Assembly (NCBI GenBank): GCA_030077755.1
Contig: JAQJZZ010000002.1
Coordinates: 124,001-188,000 of the forward strand
Length of the DNA stretch: 64,000 bases
Source: Filosporella fistucella
Lineage: Eukaryota > Ascomycota > Leotiomycetes > Helotiales
Reading direction: 5' to 3'
The position numbers and the translations under genes are program-made. How positions within the stretch are numbered: the stretch's first letter is position 1; every line of letters starts with the position of its first letter. Positions 1 to 9,428 of the stretch are shown here, piece after piece. The notes beneath the pieces are model-generated. The model had not been told where the DNA came from, searched no databases, and worked only from the letters and a program-made list of their open reading frames with translations.

Positions 1-772
1 CGATCTATCGAAACAGGAAGACCAGTGGCATAGCGTTGTGGCGGCCGTGAGGAAGTCTCAGAATCGGGCATGGTTTGACAGCCGCTATTGGCAGCCTCTG
101 TTATGGCTTTCTCGTGAGCTTCTTAAGTTTCAGAAAGTCGCGGCAGAAGGTTTGACAGCTTCGCAAGTTCGAAAGTATGTGCATATATGGGGTGCAGAGC
201 ATTGGGTTCGGTCCCAAACACCAATCACACTTAATGATGACTGTGTCATCGATTGTATGTCCCGTACTAAAAATGATTCCGCCCCAGGTCTTGAATTTAC
301 TGCAGAGCTTTGCATTTTGGGGTTTGGCCCTACAGCGCCTGAGTATCTGGAGGAGCGTGATGAATCTGACGAGGATGACGATCGGTTCGAGATATTGGCA
401 TCTGCTATGCAGCTATCATATTCTGCAAACTCGAAGGCATGGACCCAAGCCATATACGATTACGGCACCTCTCTGCTAGGATATAGCACTGATTGCACCT
501 ACATATTCTTTCACTCCACGGACATCGTACTCTGGCTGATGACTCTTGGTAAGACGCAGTTGTTGACAATGTTATTAAAGGTTTGGCCGTTGGGTAATCA
601 AGCACAAGACTGCGAGAACTCTGTGCTCGATAAGCTCTGTGAGTTGGCTGAGAGAACACGAAATAAAGAGATGATGCAATTACTGAAAGGAGAGATTGCT
701 GGATTTCATATGTTACATATTGAATTGTTGCAAGGCTTTCAAGGAGATCCACGATATGGGCAATTCTCATAA
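1..772 (+). CDS. 3' part of an unrecognised protein gene, cut by the window edge
   Basis: The frame is open from the first bases of the window to a TAA at 770-772, giving at least 256 residues, so the gene starts outside. No ATG begins the visible part: the first internal start-like codon is GTG at 38, which is not a credible fungal start. The product looks soluble. It has aromatic-rich helical stretches, an acidic patch (EERDESDEDDD, coded around 350-384) and a leucine-rich C-terminal part that resembles degenerate helical repeats of the ankyrin or TPR kind, although no clean repeat can be shown. No signal peptide or membrane segment is seen. It lies on the same strand as the two paralogous unknown genes that follow, but shares no obvious block with them. 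I do not recognise the family. Confidence 0.55.
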   Translation, partial: DLSKQEDQWHSVVAAVRKSQNRAWFDSRYWQPLLWLSRELLKFQKVAAEGLTASQVRKYVHIWGAEHWVRSQTPITLNDDCVIDCMSRTKNDSAPGLEFTAELCILGFGPTAPEYLEERDESDEDDDRFEILASAMQLSYSANSKAWTQAIYDYGTSLLGYSTDCTYIFFHSTDIVLWLMTLGKTQLLTMLLKVWPLGNQAQDCENSVLDKLCELAERTRNKEMMQLLKGEIAGFHMLHIELLQGFQGDPRYGQFS

Positions 773-1547
773 ACGAGTTTGAGCTTGGCAGATGCCGAGA
801 CTCGACCTTTTGATAGGTCTTCTTTCCTCTCTTTGTACGGAACAGAGATTTACTACAAATTGTGTGTCTGCAGAAGACTTCCTTGGTAACTATATTCTTG
901 GTGGCAGAAACTCTTTTCAAAGTCCAAATTCTCATGACACTTATTATGCATCGCTGAAGAATGGAGTAGTTACGTTGGAACATATATGCCATCTTGCATA
1001 TGGACTGAAAGAGAGGCATGATGTCACGTGTGGTGACCTACTGACCACCATCAACCGGACCCCATCTAATCCAGGTGAAAACCTACATCCATCGCATCAC
1101 GAGCCGCCAGCCCACAGGTCCGAGCATTCGGTCAACTACCAACCTCACCCACGCTAGGTTGAAAATATGAGTTGCAGCTAGAGTAGGAGAAAAGGGCATT
1201 GTCCTGGTATCAGTCGGGCGTATAACTTATCACAGCCTCTGCAAATAATATGACGGACTTTTTTTCGAAGGTGGCCCGATAGGCACTCATGCCGCTGCCA
1301 TTCGTGGGTTGGGTCGACCAACTTATGCAAACGCACCCTCCTGGGTATGCAATCAGGCATCTTAGTCAGTACCATCGTAAGTCCACACTTGATTGGGTCT
1401 CCCTCTCCCAACCTATCTGAACCATCATTCCCTGTCTCGAGGCTCAGTCGTCTTGGAACTTGTACGAGATTCTCTCATATTACTTCGTAGGGCGCTAATG
1501 ACTTCCTTTCAGAAGACCAAATTGATATAGTGCCTCGGAAAGCCATC
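773..1547. other. Intergenic/upstream region of paralog A
   Basis: No convincing gene is seen; the short open frames here look like chance. A CACGTG E-box sits at about 1026-1031 inside a short inverted repeat (GTCAC near 1024, GTGAC near 1034). A good donor (GTAAGT at 1377) and a good branch/acceptor pair (GCTAATGAC followed by TTTCAG ending at 1512) outline a possible 136-nt intron just before paralog A. Confidence 0.4.
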
Positions 1548-3935
1548 ATGCCAAATCCCAAAGAAGGGGTTGTGACGAAGCAGGCACGGTCAAGTCAGCT
1601 ATCGCAGATAGGGACGCCAGATTCATGGGGCATTCAAGGTGTGAAGCTCAGCCTGGGTGAGATATCCACATCAGCAGCTATTGCAAAGCATAGCGGATCA
1701 ATTTTCAGCCGAGTTGAGAATTGCAGACTCCTGGATACGATCGAAACTGGTTTTGACATCCATATTCATGGCCTCCCTGGGTGGCTGAGTAGTATTCAAA
1801 TGGCTCGGAGCGTCACTATTCTTGCTGCACAAATGCGACGTATTAAAGTCCCCAGAACAATGGAAGAACTCAACATGTACAGGCTCTCTGGCCTAGCCAC
1901 CTTCGTTGTTTTATGCTGCCGATATACCGAAGATGAGGGTTCCATCATCAATATGCTTGATCAGCTTATGGTTGGCAGGCTAGGTACGGTTGTCAAAATT
2001 GAAGACGACCATAAACCTATCCCATACACCATGAAAGGACATCTTGGTGCATTCGTTAGGTCATGCCTTGATGCCGACAGAGATTCAGACGTGTCACAGC
2101 AGGCACAGAAATGGATGGCTGAGTTGCATGACTTCGGAAAACTGGGCAAATTCTTCAAGAGTGTTTTCCAGCGGAACAGGGAAGAGAGTGTCGATCTTGT
2201 CGGGGAGCTTTTGGGCGGAACAAATCTCGAAGAGGACTTGGCGAAGCGGAGAGGCGAACAGAACTGGCGGACTCCGGAGACCAAACATCCAGAGGACTTT
2301 GCTAAAGTACACAACACCCTGCACTTGACTTCTGCATATATAGCCCTTGCGGCAGCAGCTCATGGAGCATCTGTTGTTGTGGAATGTATTTCTGAAGGGG
2401 GAACAAAAACCTTCCCTAAGGAACCCCGCTTCGAGAGAAGGAATTCGACTTTTCTACTGCGGCTTTGGCTGACACAGCCTCCCGAAAACGTTCGAGGCAT
2501 CCTCCGCTACTCCAAAAAGCCCAACCAGGCTGACAATGACTCGAGTAGCAGGAATAGCGCATATCAGACTGGGGACGAGGACGTCACCGTTGTTGGCGGA
2601 ACGCTAGAGCTTGCGACATGGGTTGCAAAGAAACTTGACTTCCAGTGTCAGTCTACAATAAAGCCCGAGCCAGAAGCCTTGCTAGATCTATGGCTGCGAG
2701 GTGCTGCATATGGCAAGAGTCTTCGCTGGGCTGTCAAGAAACGCTTAACGACTAATACCTTCGGGTCGCTCACTTTGGTTCTCAAGAGCCCTGGCGAATC
2801 CCCGAATATACCGGCCGAGGCACTGCCTCTTTGCAAGATGTTGCTAGAGAGAGACAAAGATGTCCGTGGCCTGACACGACCTGTTGCCAATATTGTCCAC
2901 GACCTTTACCGGCTAACCGACTACACCACAATAATGAAAGACCAACCAGAAAACGAGAGTTCGGAAATAGTAAACGCGATGCTATTTGTTATTGTTTCGA
3001 TTGCTGTGGAGACCCTACGCAACATCATGAATCCGGCTGGTGATACTACAGAGCTCTATGCCATGAATCTAGCGACCTTGAACTCTGGAACACGAGCCTT
3101 CGGGAACTTGCACAACTTGATTCGATCTGCAACAAATTTGAGCGACGGTGTCGCTCCATACAGACTTGTTTTTACAGCAGCCACCGTTTGGGGAGGAGCT
3201 CAATTCACTAGCACCAGCCGCCCCGGCTATCAGAAACCTGTAGAGCACTTGCTGGGCATAGTTGCACCTCACTGTACAGTCATGTTTGACATTCTCCGAG
3301 AGCCACTACTACTTGTCAGTAAAGGTAGAATCGAGGGACTGCTTTCGATATGGCGAGGACCTGTCCCGATGTTACCACGAGATCCCATCACAGATTGCAT
3401 GTACAGTGGCTATGATGAACGATGGGGTCAATCTGAGGTATGGCCAGAGTATAACCCTCAAATAAGTCTCTCCGATGACCAAGATTATGGGCCGTTGCTA
3501 TGGACTTTTGAGCCCTTTGATCATGAAGCCACACGTGGAGTCTTTTGCTTTTGGCTTCATGGTCAGTTGGTAGCTGAGTTTGCCCCCCACTCAATACTCG
3601 TGTCGATTCTTTCGGGGTCAGAGGAAGTATACGAGCAGCCTATGACCAAGAACGACATACAAGCCATTGGAAGAGCGCCTAAAAGCTTTGTTTACTTGTC
3701 AAAATCGGATTTGCTGAAATTGACTGGGTTTTTGGTCAGAGGGAAAATATGCGTTGTTATCAACGGACTTGGAGATGCTGTATGGTCTATGTTTGCTCTT
3801 TGTTGTGCAGCAGGCCCTTCGGATAGTTCTCATCATCTTTTGACTTACATCCACCGTGGAGAGCTGGATGGTTTTGATATTGAAGACTTTCGGCCCAAAA
3901 TGGTGGAAGGACAGGCTCTTGTCTTGATTCCGTAA
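1548..3935 (+). CDS. Large hypothetical protein, tandem paralog A
   Basis: This intronless frame of about 795 codons runs from the ATG at 1548 to TAA at 3933-3935. The function is unknown. It is clearly related to the next gene: shared landmarks in the same order are LSGLATFVVLC near residue 115, a VHNTxH motif followed by an ALAAA-rich helix near residues 255-270, a GGxLExAxW segment, and a C-terminal block from about residue 566 (GIV...C-T...D...R...P...WRG...PRDP) in which 19 of 48 positions match by hand count. No signal peptide, membrane helix, P-loop or zinc site is visible, so it is probably soluble. An upstream exon is possible: ATG at 1325, exon 1325-1376, intron 1377-1512, joining in frame and adding about 29 residues. 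The paralog lacks such an extension, so I keep the ATG at 1548. It could be a structural, immunity-related or regulatory protein; nothing decides this. Confidence 0.75.
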   Translation: MPNPKEGVVTKQARSSQLSQIGTPDSWGIQGVKLSLGEISTSAAIAKHSGSIFSRVENCRLLDTIETGFDIHIHGLPGWLSSIQMARSVTILAAQMRRIKVPRTMEELNMYRLSGLATFVVLCCRYTEDEGSIINMLDQLMVGRLGTVVKIEDDHKPIPYTMKGHLGAFVRSCLDADRDSDVSQQAQKWMAELHDFGKLGKFFKSVFQRNREESVDLVGELLGGTNLEEDLAKRRGEQNWRTPETKHPEDFAKVHNTLHLTSAYIALAAAAHGASVVVECISEGGTKTFPKEPRFERRNSTFLLRLWLTQPPENVRGILRYSKKPNQADNDSSSRNSAYQTGDEDVTVVGGTLELATWVAKKLDFQCQSTIKPEPEALLDLWLRGAAYGKSLRWAVKKRLTTNTFGSLTLVLKSPGESPNIPAEALPLCKMLLERDKDVRGLTRPVANIVHDLYRLTDYTTIMKDQPENESSEIVNAMLFVIVSIAVETLRNIMNPAGDTTELYAMNLATLNSGTRAFGNLHNLIRSATNLSDGVAPYRLVFTAATVWGGAQFTSTSRPGYQKPVEHLLGIVAPHCTVMFDILREPLLLVSKGRIEGLLSIWRGPVPMLPRDPITDCMYSGYDERWGQSEVWPEYNPQISLSDDQDYGPLLWTFEPFDHEATRGVFCFWLHGQLVAEFAPHSILVSILSGSEEVYEQPMTKNDIQAIGRAPKSFVYLSKSDLLKLTGFLVRGKICVVINGLGDAVWSMFALCCAAGPSDSSHHLLTYIHRGELDGFDIEDFRPKMVEGQALVLIP

Positions 3936-4107
3936 CTGTGGTACGGAAGCCTCAACTTTCTATATCCTCGGACGTGCTGGTGGGGAATTGTAGAGTCTAT
4001 TTTCATATAGATCATGTGAAGAGTACCAGTGGAAAAACTTGTACTTCCACCCAGCACAATGCTGAGAATCAACTTTCAGGCCTGGCAAATAGATGAAGAG
4101 GAAATGC

Positions 4108-4128
4108 GGTGGCTCACGTGATGCCACC
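4108..4128. promoter_or_regulatory. CACGTG-centred inverted repeat upstream of paralog B
   Basis: A GGTGGC arm (4108-4113) and a GCCACC arm (4123-4128) flank the palindromic core TCACGTGA (4114-4121), with one extra base. It lies about 230 bp before the ATG of paralog B. CACGTG is the core bound by bHLH factors such as Cbf1/Pho4-type proteins; its use here is inference. The rest of the 3936-4354 gap shows nothing else certain. A TATATATAA run at 4340-4348 is too close to the ATG to act as a TATA box for it. Confidence 0.35.
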
Positions 4129-4354
4129 AATCGACAACGACATGAACCACACCAACATATTACACCTTACAATCGGGCTGGACTCTCTCCGTGGCCATGC
4201 CAGCCAATAACTGACGCTTGAAATGTGTGACCATGGCCAACTATCAGCCTAAAATCATCGAACCTTATTATACGAATGACTAATTCGTCGGTTTATCACA
4301 GCTCACCAGTTCTCACACTCCCTGGACAATACTTCAAGGTATATATAACTAGAT

Positions 4355-6676
4355 ATGGGATCTCTTATAGGTACCAACTGGGAGCTTCAAAGGCTACAGC
4401 TGCGCTTGGGTGAGATAGCGGCAGCTTTGGCTGTAAAGAACGTGTGTGGAGGGCTCTTCTCCCGACGCGAATATAGCAATCTGCTTGACGCTGTGGAGAA
4501 GCATTTCGAGATCCGCCTGAACACTCTACCTCCCTGGTTACAAGGAATATACTTCAATCGCACTTGTACTGTGCTTGGTGAAGGGATGCGTCGTATTCCA
4601 GCCTCGAAAACGTTTGACGACGTCGACAAAGGCAGACTCTCTGGCCTCGCAACGTTCGTTGTTCTTTGCACAAGGCTAGTGGAGAATGTCAAAGGTGTTA
4701 CAGAACTGGTCCACCTATTGACTATTGGAGCACTGGGTAATGTTGTGTCCCCAAGAAACCCCGACGAGAGACCTGACCTACCATATAATTTCAAGACACA
4801 TCTCTCAACCTTCGTTACGTCCTGCATCGAAGCCGACAGTTCTTCCGAGGTCTCCGCAAGAGCAAAGACTTGCATTTCGGAGCTCTATGCGTATGAGGAT
4901 TTTACTTGGAGGGATGGAGAAATCACAATTCGGCGCAGGCAGGCCACAATCGAGTTAATGTCAGAACTCTTCGGAGGAACACCCATCGACAACGAAATGT
5001 CTCGCTTGACCGGGAAGCCGAAGAAATCTCGCCCAGGTGACGATGAATGGGGCCACGTACACAACACTATGCACGTAGCATGCGCCAATATCGCTCTCGC
5101 AGCTGCTATGAATGGAGCAGACGTTGTGGTTCAGTGTATGAAGGCGAGCGGGAATCGGTACTTTCCATCACTTCCGCCGGAGGCAGATCGTAAGGGGTAC
5201 TTCCTGGTGAGATTGTGGTGCTGTCAACCACCAGATGACGTCAAAGGCATTATGCGATTCTCGAGCCAGAATCAGACTTCAACTTGGCAAGATGTCCCCG
5301 AATCCCAAGACCAACAAGTTGTCGACGACGAGGACTTTATTGTATACGGCGGCGAATTAGAGGCGGCAAGGTGGATTTCGAAGAGCCTTGCCAACAGCTG
5401 CCAGATGCTTGAGAGTCCGAGAGAAGCTATGCTGGAATTATGGAGAAAGGGCGTCGAAATTGGACGAGGCTGCCGATGGACTACCAAGCAGCAAGTGAAT
5501 AAGCTATATCCGTTGAGGATTCAGCTCGTTATGCCGGTTGTTACCCGATGTAGAGCAGATGAAGCAAAACCCATTGCAAAAGCGCTTTGCGAAAAGGATA
5601 ACAGACTTGAACCAGTAGCGGATGTGGTGGCTGGAATAGTTCACGAGGTATACGGCCTTTCTGATTATGCTACTTACATGTCTCGAAATACCTCTGAGAT
5701 TATTGGTGCCGCTCAAGTCGTCATGGCCGCAATCGCTGTACAAAGCATCTCCAATGTCGTCCTATCCGTCGATCAAAGTCTTCACCAATATGCCTTCCAC
5801 CTTTCGTCCTTTGTACGCGGTAAAGATTCCATCCTAGAATTTCTAGCCAGTGCGCTGTGCATGTCCAAAGGTGTCTCTGTCCAATCCCTCATATGGAGGG
5901 CCAACGCGATCTGGGGAGGAGGAATCTACGGGTCAAAGGGTCAACCTCTCGTTGCGGACAATGTGATTGGAATTGTGTCGCAGAACTGTACGATAATTCT
6001 GGACATGATTCGAGATCCAGTGAACTTTCTCTCCGCTGGGTTGAATGGGAAGTTTCTCTCGCTTTGGCGTGGGGCTGCTTGCATCGTTCCTCGGGATCCT
6101 CAATCTGGATACATACGTTGCTTGTCTAAAGACCCATTCTTGGGCAGATTAGACAGCAGCTACGAACCATCAACACTTGACCCTGGTGCCCGCTTAAATG
6201 GTCGCATGTTTTTGACATTTGAGCCTCACGTACAAGATGCAACCTATGGTACATTCTGCTACTGGTATTCTGGACATTTGGCCGCCGAAATATCTCCCAT
6301 GCAAGTGTTTCTCAATCTTCTTAGACGCCCAGTTAAGCATTTGCCTGAGTGGGACCAAAACATGCCAACTCCGCAAGAGGTTGCCGAAAGAGTCATAATG
6401 ATAAACCAGATGGATCTCCTGGAACTAGCTCGGTTCGATACCGAAATTGATGCAGTGATTCTGGTTGATGGTATTGAAGATCCACCCTGGGCTCTATTTG
6501 CAGCTGGATGTTGTCCAATGAACAACACTCTTGTTCATGATGGCACTATTGAAGAACTGTCTTTTGACAATATCAAGTCCAAGATGACATGTGGAGAGGT
6601 GATCATGATCATTCCAGGATGTGGCTCGGGGGCGAAAGCTTTGGGAGCATTGACGAACAAACAGAAGATGATTTGA
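4355..6676 (+). CDS. Large hypothetical protein, tandem paralog B
   Basis: This intronless 773-aa frame runs from ATG 4355 to TGA 6674-6676 and is the tandem paralog of the gene ending at 3935. The N-terminal LRLGEIAAAL segment pairs with LSLGEISTSAAI of paralog A, which supports this start. Shared landmarks follow in order: RLSGLATFVVLC, VHNTMH plus an alanine-rich helix, GGELEAARW, a WGGG turn, a C-terminal WRG...PRDP block from about residue 535, and a TFEP...FCYW segment. The most variable part lies between residues 150 and 230. There are no targeting signals or recognised catalytic motifs. Head-to-tail order, matched length and lack of introns point to local duplication followed by long divergence. 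No functional guess can be defended from sequence alone. Confidence 0.8.
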   Translation: MGSLIGTNWELQRLQLRLGEIAAALAVKNVCGGLFSRREYSNLLDAVEKHFEIRLNTLPPWLQGIYFNRTCTVLGEGMRRIPASKTFDDVDKGRLSGLATFVVLCTRLVENVKGVTELVHLLTIGALGNVVSPRNPDERPDLPYNFKTHLSTFVTSCIEADSSSEVSARAKTCISELYAYEDFTWRDGEITIRRRQATIELMSELFGGTPIDNEMSRLTGKPKKSRPGDDEWGHVHNTMHVACANIALAAAMNGADVVVQCMKASGNRYFPSLPPEADRKGYFLVRLWCCQPPDDVKGIMRFSSQNQTSTWQDVPESQDQQVVDDEDFIVYGGELEAARWISKSLANSCQMLESPREAMLELWRKGVEIGRGCRWTTKQQVNKLYPLRIQLVMPVVTRCRADEAKPIAKALCEKDNRLEPVADVVAGIVHEVYGLSDYATYMSRNTSEIIGAAQVVMAAIAVQSISNVVLSVDQSLHQYAFHLSSFVRGKDSILEFLASALCMSKGVSVQSLIWRANAIWGGGIYGSKGQPLVADNVIGIVSQNCTIILDMIRDPVNFLSAGLNGKFLSLWRGAACIVPRDPQSGYIRCLSKDPFLGRLDSSYEPSTLDPGARLNGRMFLTFEPHVQDATYGTFCYWYSGHLAAEISPMQVFLNLLRRPVKHLPEWDQNMPTPQEVAERVIMINQMDLLELARFDTEIDAVILVDGIEDPPWALFAAGCCPMNNTLVHDGTIEELSFDNIKSKMTCGEVIMIIPGCGSGAKALGALTNKQKMI

Positions 6677-7887
6677 AGGGAAAGTTAAGTCGCAAGACAA
6701 CCGGTATACATTAAGATGAAGATGGGTATAGTTCAGAGATCCCTGGTCTAGCATATACTTGTAGCGCGATTCTGATTTATTCTCGTCGCCTTTAAGTTCA
6801 TTCAACCTTGTTTGAAGCATTCTACAGAAGTTGGAATGGAAAGCCAGGTAAGGACAAAATCAAGCGCGGAAGAATGGTAGGATGACATTGACGGAGGTTT
6901 CGGAACCAAGGTAAGGTAAGTGGTAGGTTTCATTTAGGTGATCTGCCCGAAACTAGGCATGTAATCATATTGCACTTACACTCGTTCAAGTTCAGTCAGA
7001 CGTTCTGAGGTTTTGAGGTTTTGGGACAGATTAAAGATATGAAAATATGCGGTTTTCTCAGGCTTAATGGTGGAAAGAGGAAGATCAATTCTCGAATAAA
7101 TATCAAGAGCCACAATTTATTCGTATTCAACAGACTCATATCGTTTGTTAGTCATGGGCCATCAGCCAAGCTATAAGCATTATGCATGTGTATGGGGGTC
7201 CAGCCTGACCCTCACGAGAGGAGATAAAATGTCTGGCTGAGTTTCGTGTGACCGAGGTTTGACGATGACTGCAGAGCAATATTCTTCTTCAAAATGTAAT
7301 CACATTCGGCAACCCCGTTATAGAGCTAGAAGTCCTGAGTAAATTTTGCGATGATTGAAAAGAATCAATACTAAACCACTGGTTGGGACAATTGGTTTTG
7401 GGCTCAGTTCTTCGCAAGTTTGGACATTATTGACAGCAGCCTCTTCCTGCTGGCCAGACCGAGGATTTTGCTACCCATAGTTCAAACTCTTTTTGCCGGT
7501 GGGGCCAGAATTCTCGAATAGTCATCAGTGGCAGGGAGTTATACTACAGCTGAATGCACAAAATGAAGCTATTTCCATTTCTGCAACGTAAGAAGTAGGG
7601 ATAGTAAGTAGAACAAATTAAACGCGACTACAATCTGAGACTCTGGTTAAATATGAATTATGAGTTCATTCAGTAAACACTACAGAGGCACTTGCCATAA
7701 AATAATGAAAATAGTGAGAAACAGCATACTTGGTATAGAGATTTAGCTTTGGGCAATGCGGGGAAACTTCGGCTCCTTGAACATTCGACGCGGCGCTGAC
7801 GTTTTTTGAATTCTGGCCCGAAGTTCAAGCCACGAACACCTCTCAATCGAGGCATGTCCCAGACTATTCCCATCTCTCACTATAAAA
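6677..7887. other. Intergenic region between paralog B and GWT1
   Basis: About 1.2 kb without a gene-like frame. Composition is mixed to moderately AT-rich. It must hold the 3' end of paralog B and the GWT1 promoter. No repeat or RNA gene was recognised. Confidence 0.4.
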
Positions 7888-9428
7888 ATGTCTCGAGCAG
7901 CTGAGGCAGCAATAGCTGCAAGCTATAAAGCTCTAAAAGAAGACTTTGTGTCTAATCTCACCGGCGGAGAAATCAGCGAGATCAATTATGTCACAGCTGT
8001 AGCTCCAGTAAGTCAACCTTTGGTAATATATACCGAATCTGCTAATTCTCAAAGGCAGCAGCAATTCTCTGGTCTGTTCTTCAAGCCCGCCAACATTTCT
8101 TCAAGACCCAATCCCCTATCTCAATTACTGTCGACTTTCTTCTCAATGTCTGCGCCATTCTCCTTGCGACCACACTTTATGCCAAAACGCCCCTCCTCCT
8201 CAACCTTCTTCTCCTGGCTCCCGTACCTATAATATTCTTCCTACCTCGTCCGTCAGCTCCAAAGAAGCAGAAAGTACCTACATCGAAAGGCAAAGATGAG
8301 GCGCAAAACCCTCTTCCCAAGAAGTCATTCTTGACCACCTATCGAGGGGCAATGTTGGTGGTGACTTGTATGGCCATTCTCGCAGTCGATTTTCGCATCT
8401 TCCCTAGGAGGTTTGCAAAGGTTGAGAATTGGGGAACATCATTGATGGATGTGGGTGTTGGGTCTTTTGTGTTTTCTGCGGGAGTGGTGGCTGCAAGACC
8501 GATACTGAAGGAGAAGAATGCAGGGAAAACTACACCTTTATCGACGAGGCTATACCGTTCCTTAAGACATTCGGCGCCATTGATTGTGTTGGGATTTATA
8601 AGGCTATGGAGTGTCAAAGGATTGGATTACGCGGAACACGTCACGGAATATGGAGTGCATTGGAATTTCTTCTTCACGATGGGTTTCCTCCCTCCATTCC
8701 TGGCGATTTTCCAGTCAGCATACCAGGTTCTGCCATCCTTTTCTGGGCTGGCTATCATATTGGCAGCATTATACCAAGCTGCATTGGAATTTACAGATCT
8801 GAAAGCATTTATATTGACGGCACCACGAACAAATCTTTTCGACAAGAACAGAGAGGGAATATTCAGTTTCTTTGGCTACCTAGCTATCTTCCTCGCAGGA
8901 CAAGATTTAGGCATGCTAGTTCTTCCCAGAAATCATGTTCTATCGAAAGGGTGTACGCCAGCACAGACAAGACAGAGATTGCTCCTGTTACTAGGCGGTG
9001 CTTCAGCAGCCTGGATAGTTTTGTTTTCGGTGCTGAATAGCTACTCTTATGGTCTAGGAATGAGTGTATCAAGAAGACTGGCAAATATGCCATATGTCCT
9101 ATGGATAGCAGCTTTTAACACGACTCAGATCACAGCCTTTTGTCTTGTTGAGTCTCTGTTCTTTCCACAGCCAAAGACAGCGTCGACGACCGCAAAAGAG
9201 GAGGATGAAGCTTATAAGTTCTCTACGAGTAGAGTTCTAGATGCATTTAACAGAAATGGACTGTTTGTATTTTTGATAGCGAATTTGTTGACAGGATTGG
9301 TCAATCTAACTTTGAATACACTGGAAATGGGAGATGTTGAGGCCATGGGAGTACTGGTAGGGTACGCAGTTGTCATCACAGCTGTAGCTGTCGGATTAGA
9401 TTGGTGGGATGTATCGATCAAGATGTAA
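7888..9428 (+). CDS. GWT1: GPI-anchored wall transfer protein 1 (GPI inositol acyltransferase)
   Basis: Two exons, 7888-8007 and 8055-9428, joined across a 47-nt intron (GTAAGT donor, GCTAAT branch, CAAAG acceptor), give 497 aa, the usual length for fungal Gwt1 (PIG-W). The enzyme transfers an acyl chain from acyl-CoA to the inositol ring of GlcN-PI in the ER membrane, an early step in GPI-anchor synthesis needed to attach mannoproteins to the cell wall. Seen here: the conserved N-terminal stretch [11 protein letters not shown], the segment [40 protein letters not shown], and many hydrophobic helices through to a C-terminal WWDVSIKM. The splice is confirmed because the joined frame restores an [12 protein letters not shown] helix. 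The family is the known target of the antifungal manogepix. The gene stands alone; neighbours give no functional link. Confidence 0.95.

Noticed and set aside
792..1157. 121-codon open frame after the partial first gene
   Set aside because: Composition is not protein-like, there is no family signal, and it overlaps promoter-like sequence of paralog A.
1178..1411. Minus-strand 77-codon frame
   Set aside because: Lies over the probable intron/leader of paralog A; no motif.
4340..4348. TATATATAA as the TATA box of paralog B
   Set aside because: It ends only 6 nt before the ATG, too close to direct a transcript that includes this start.
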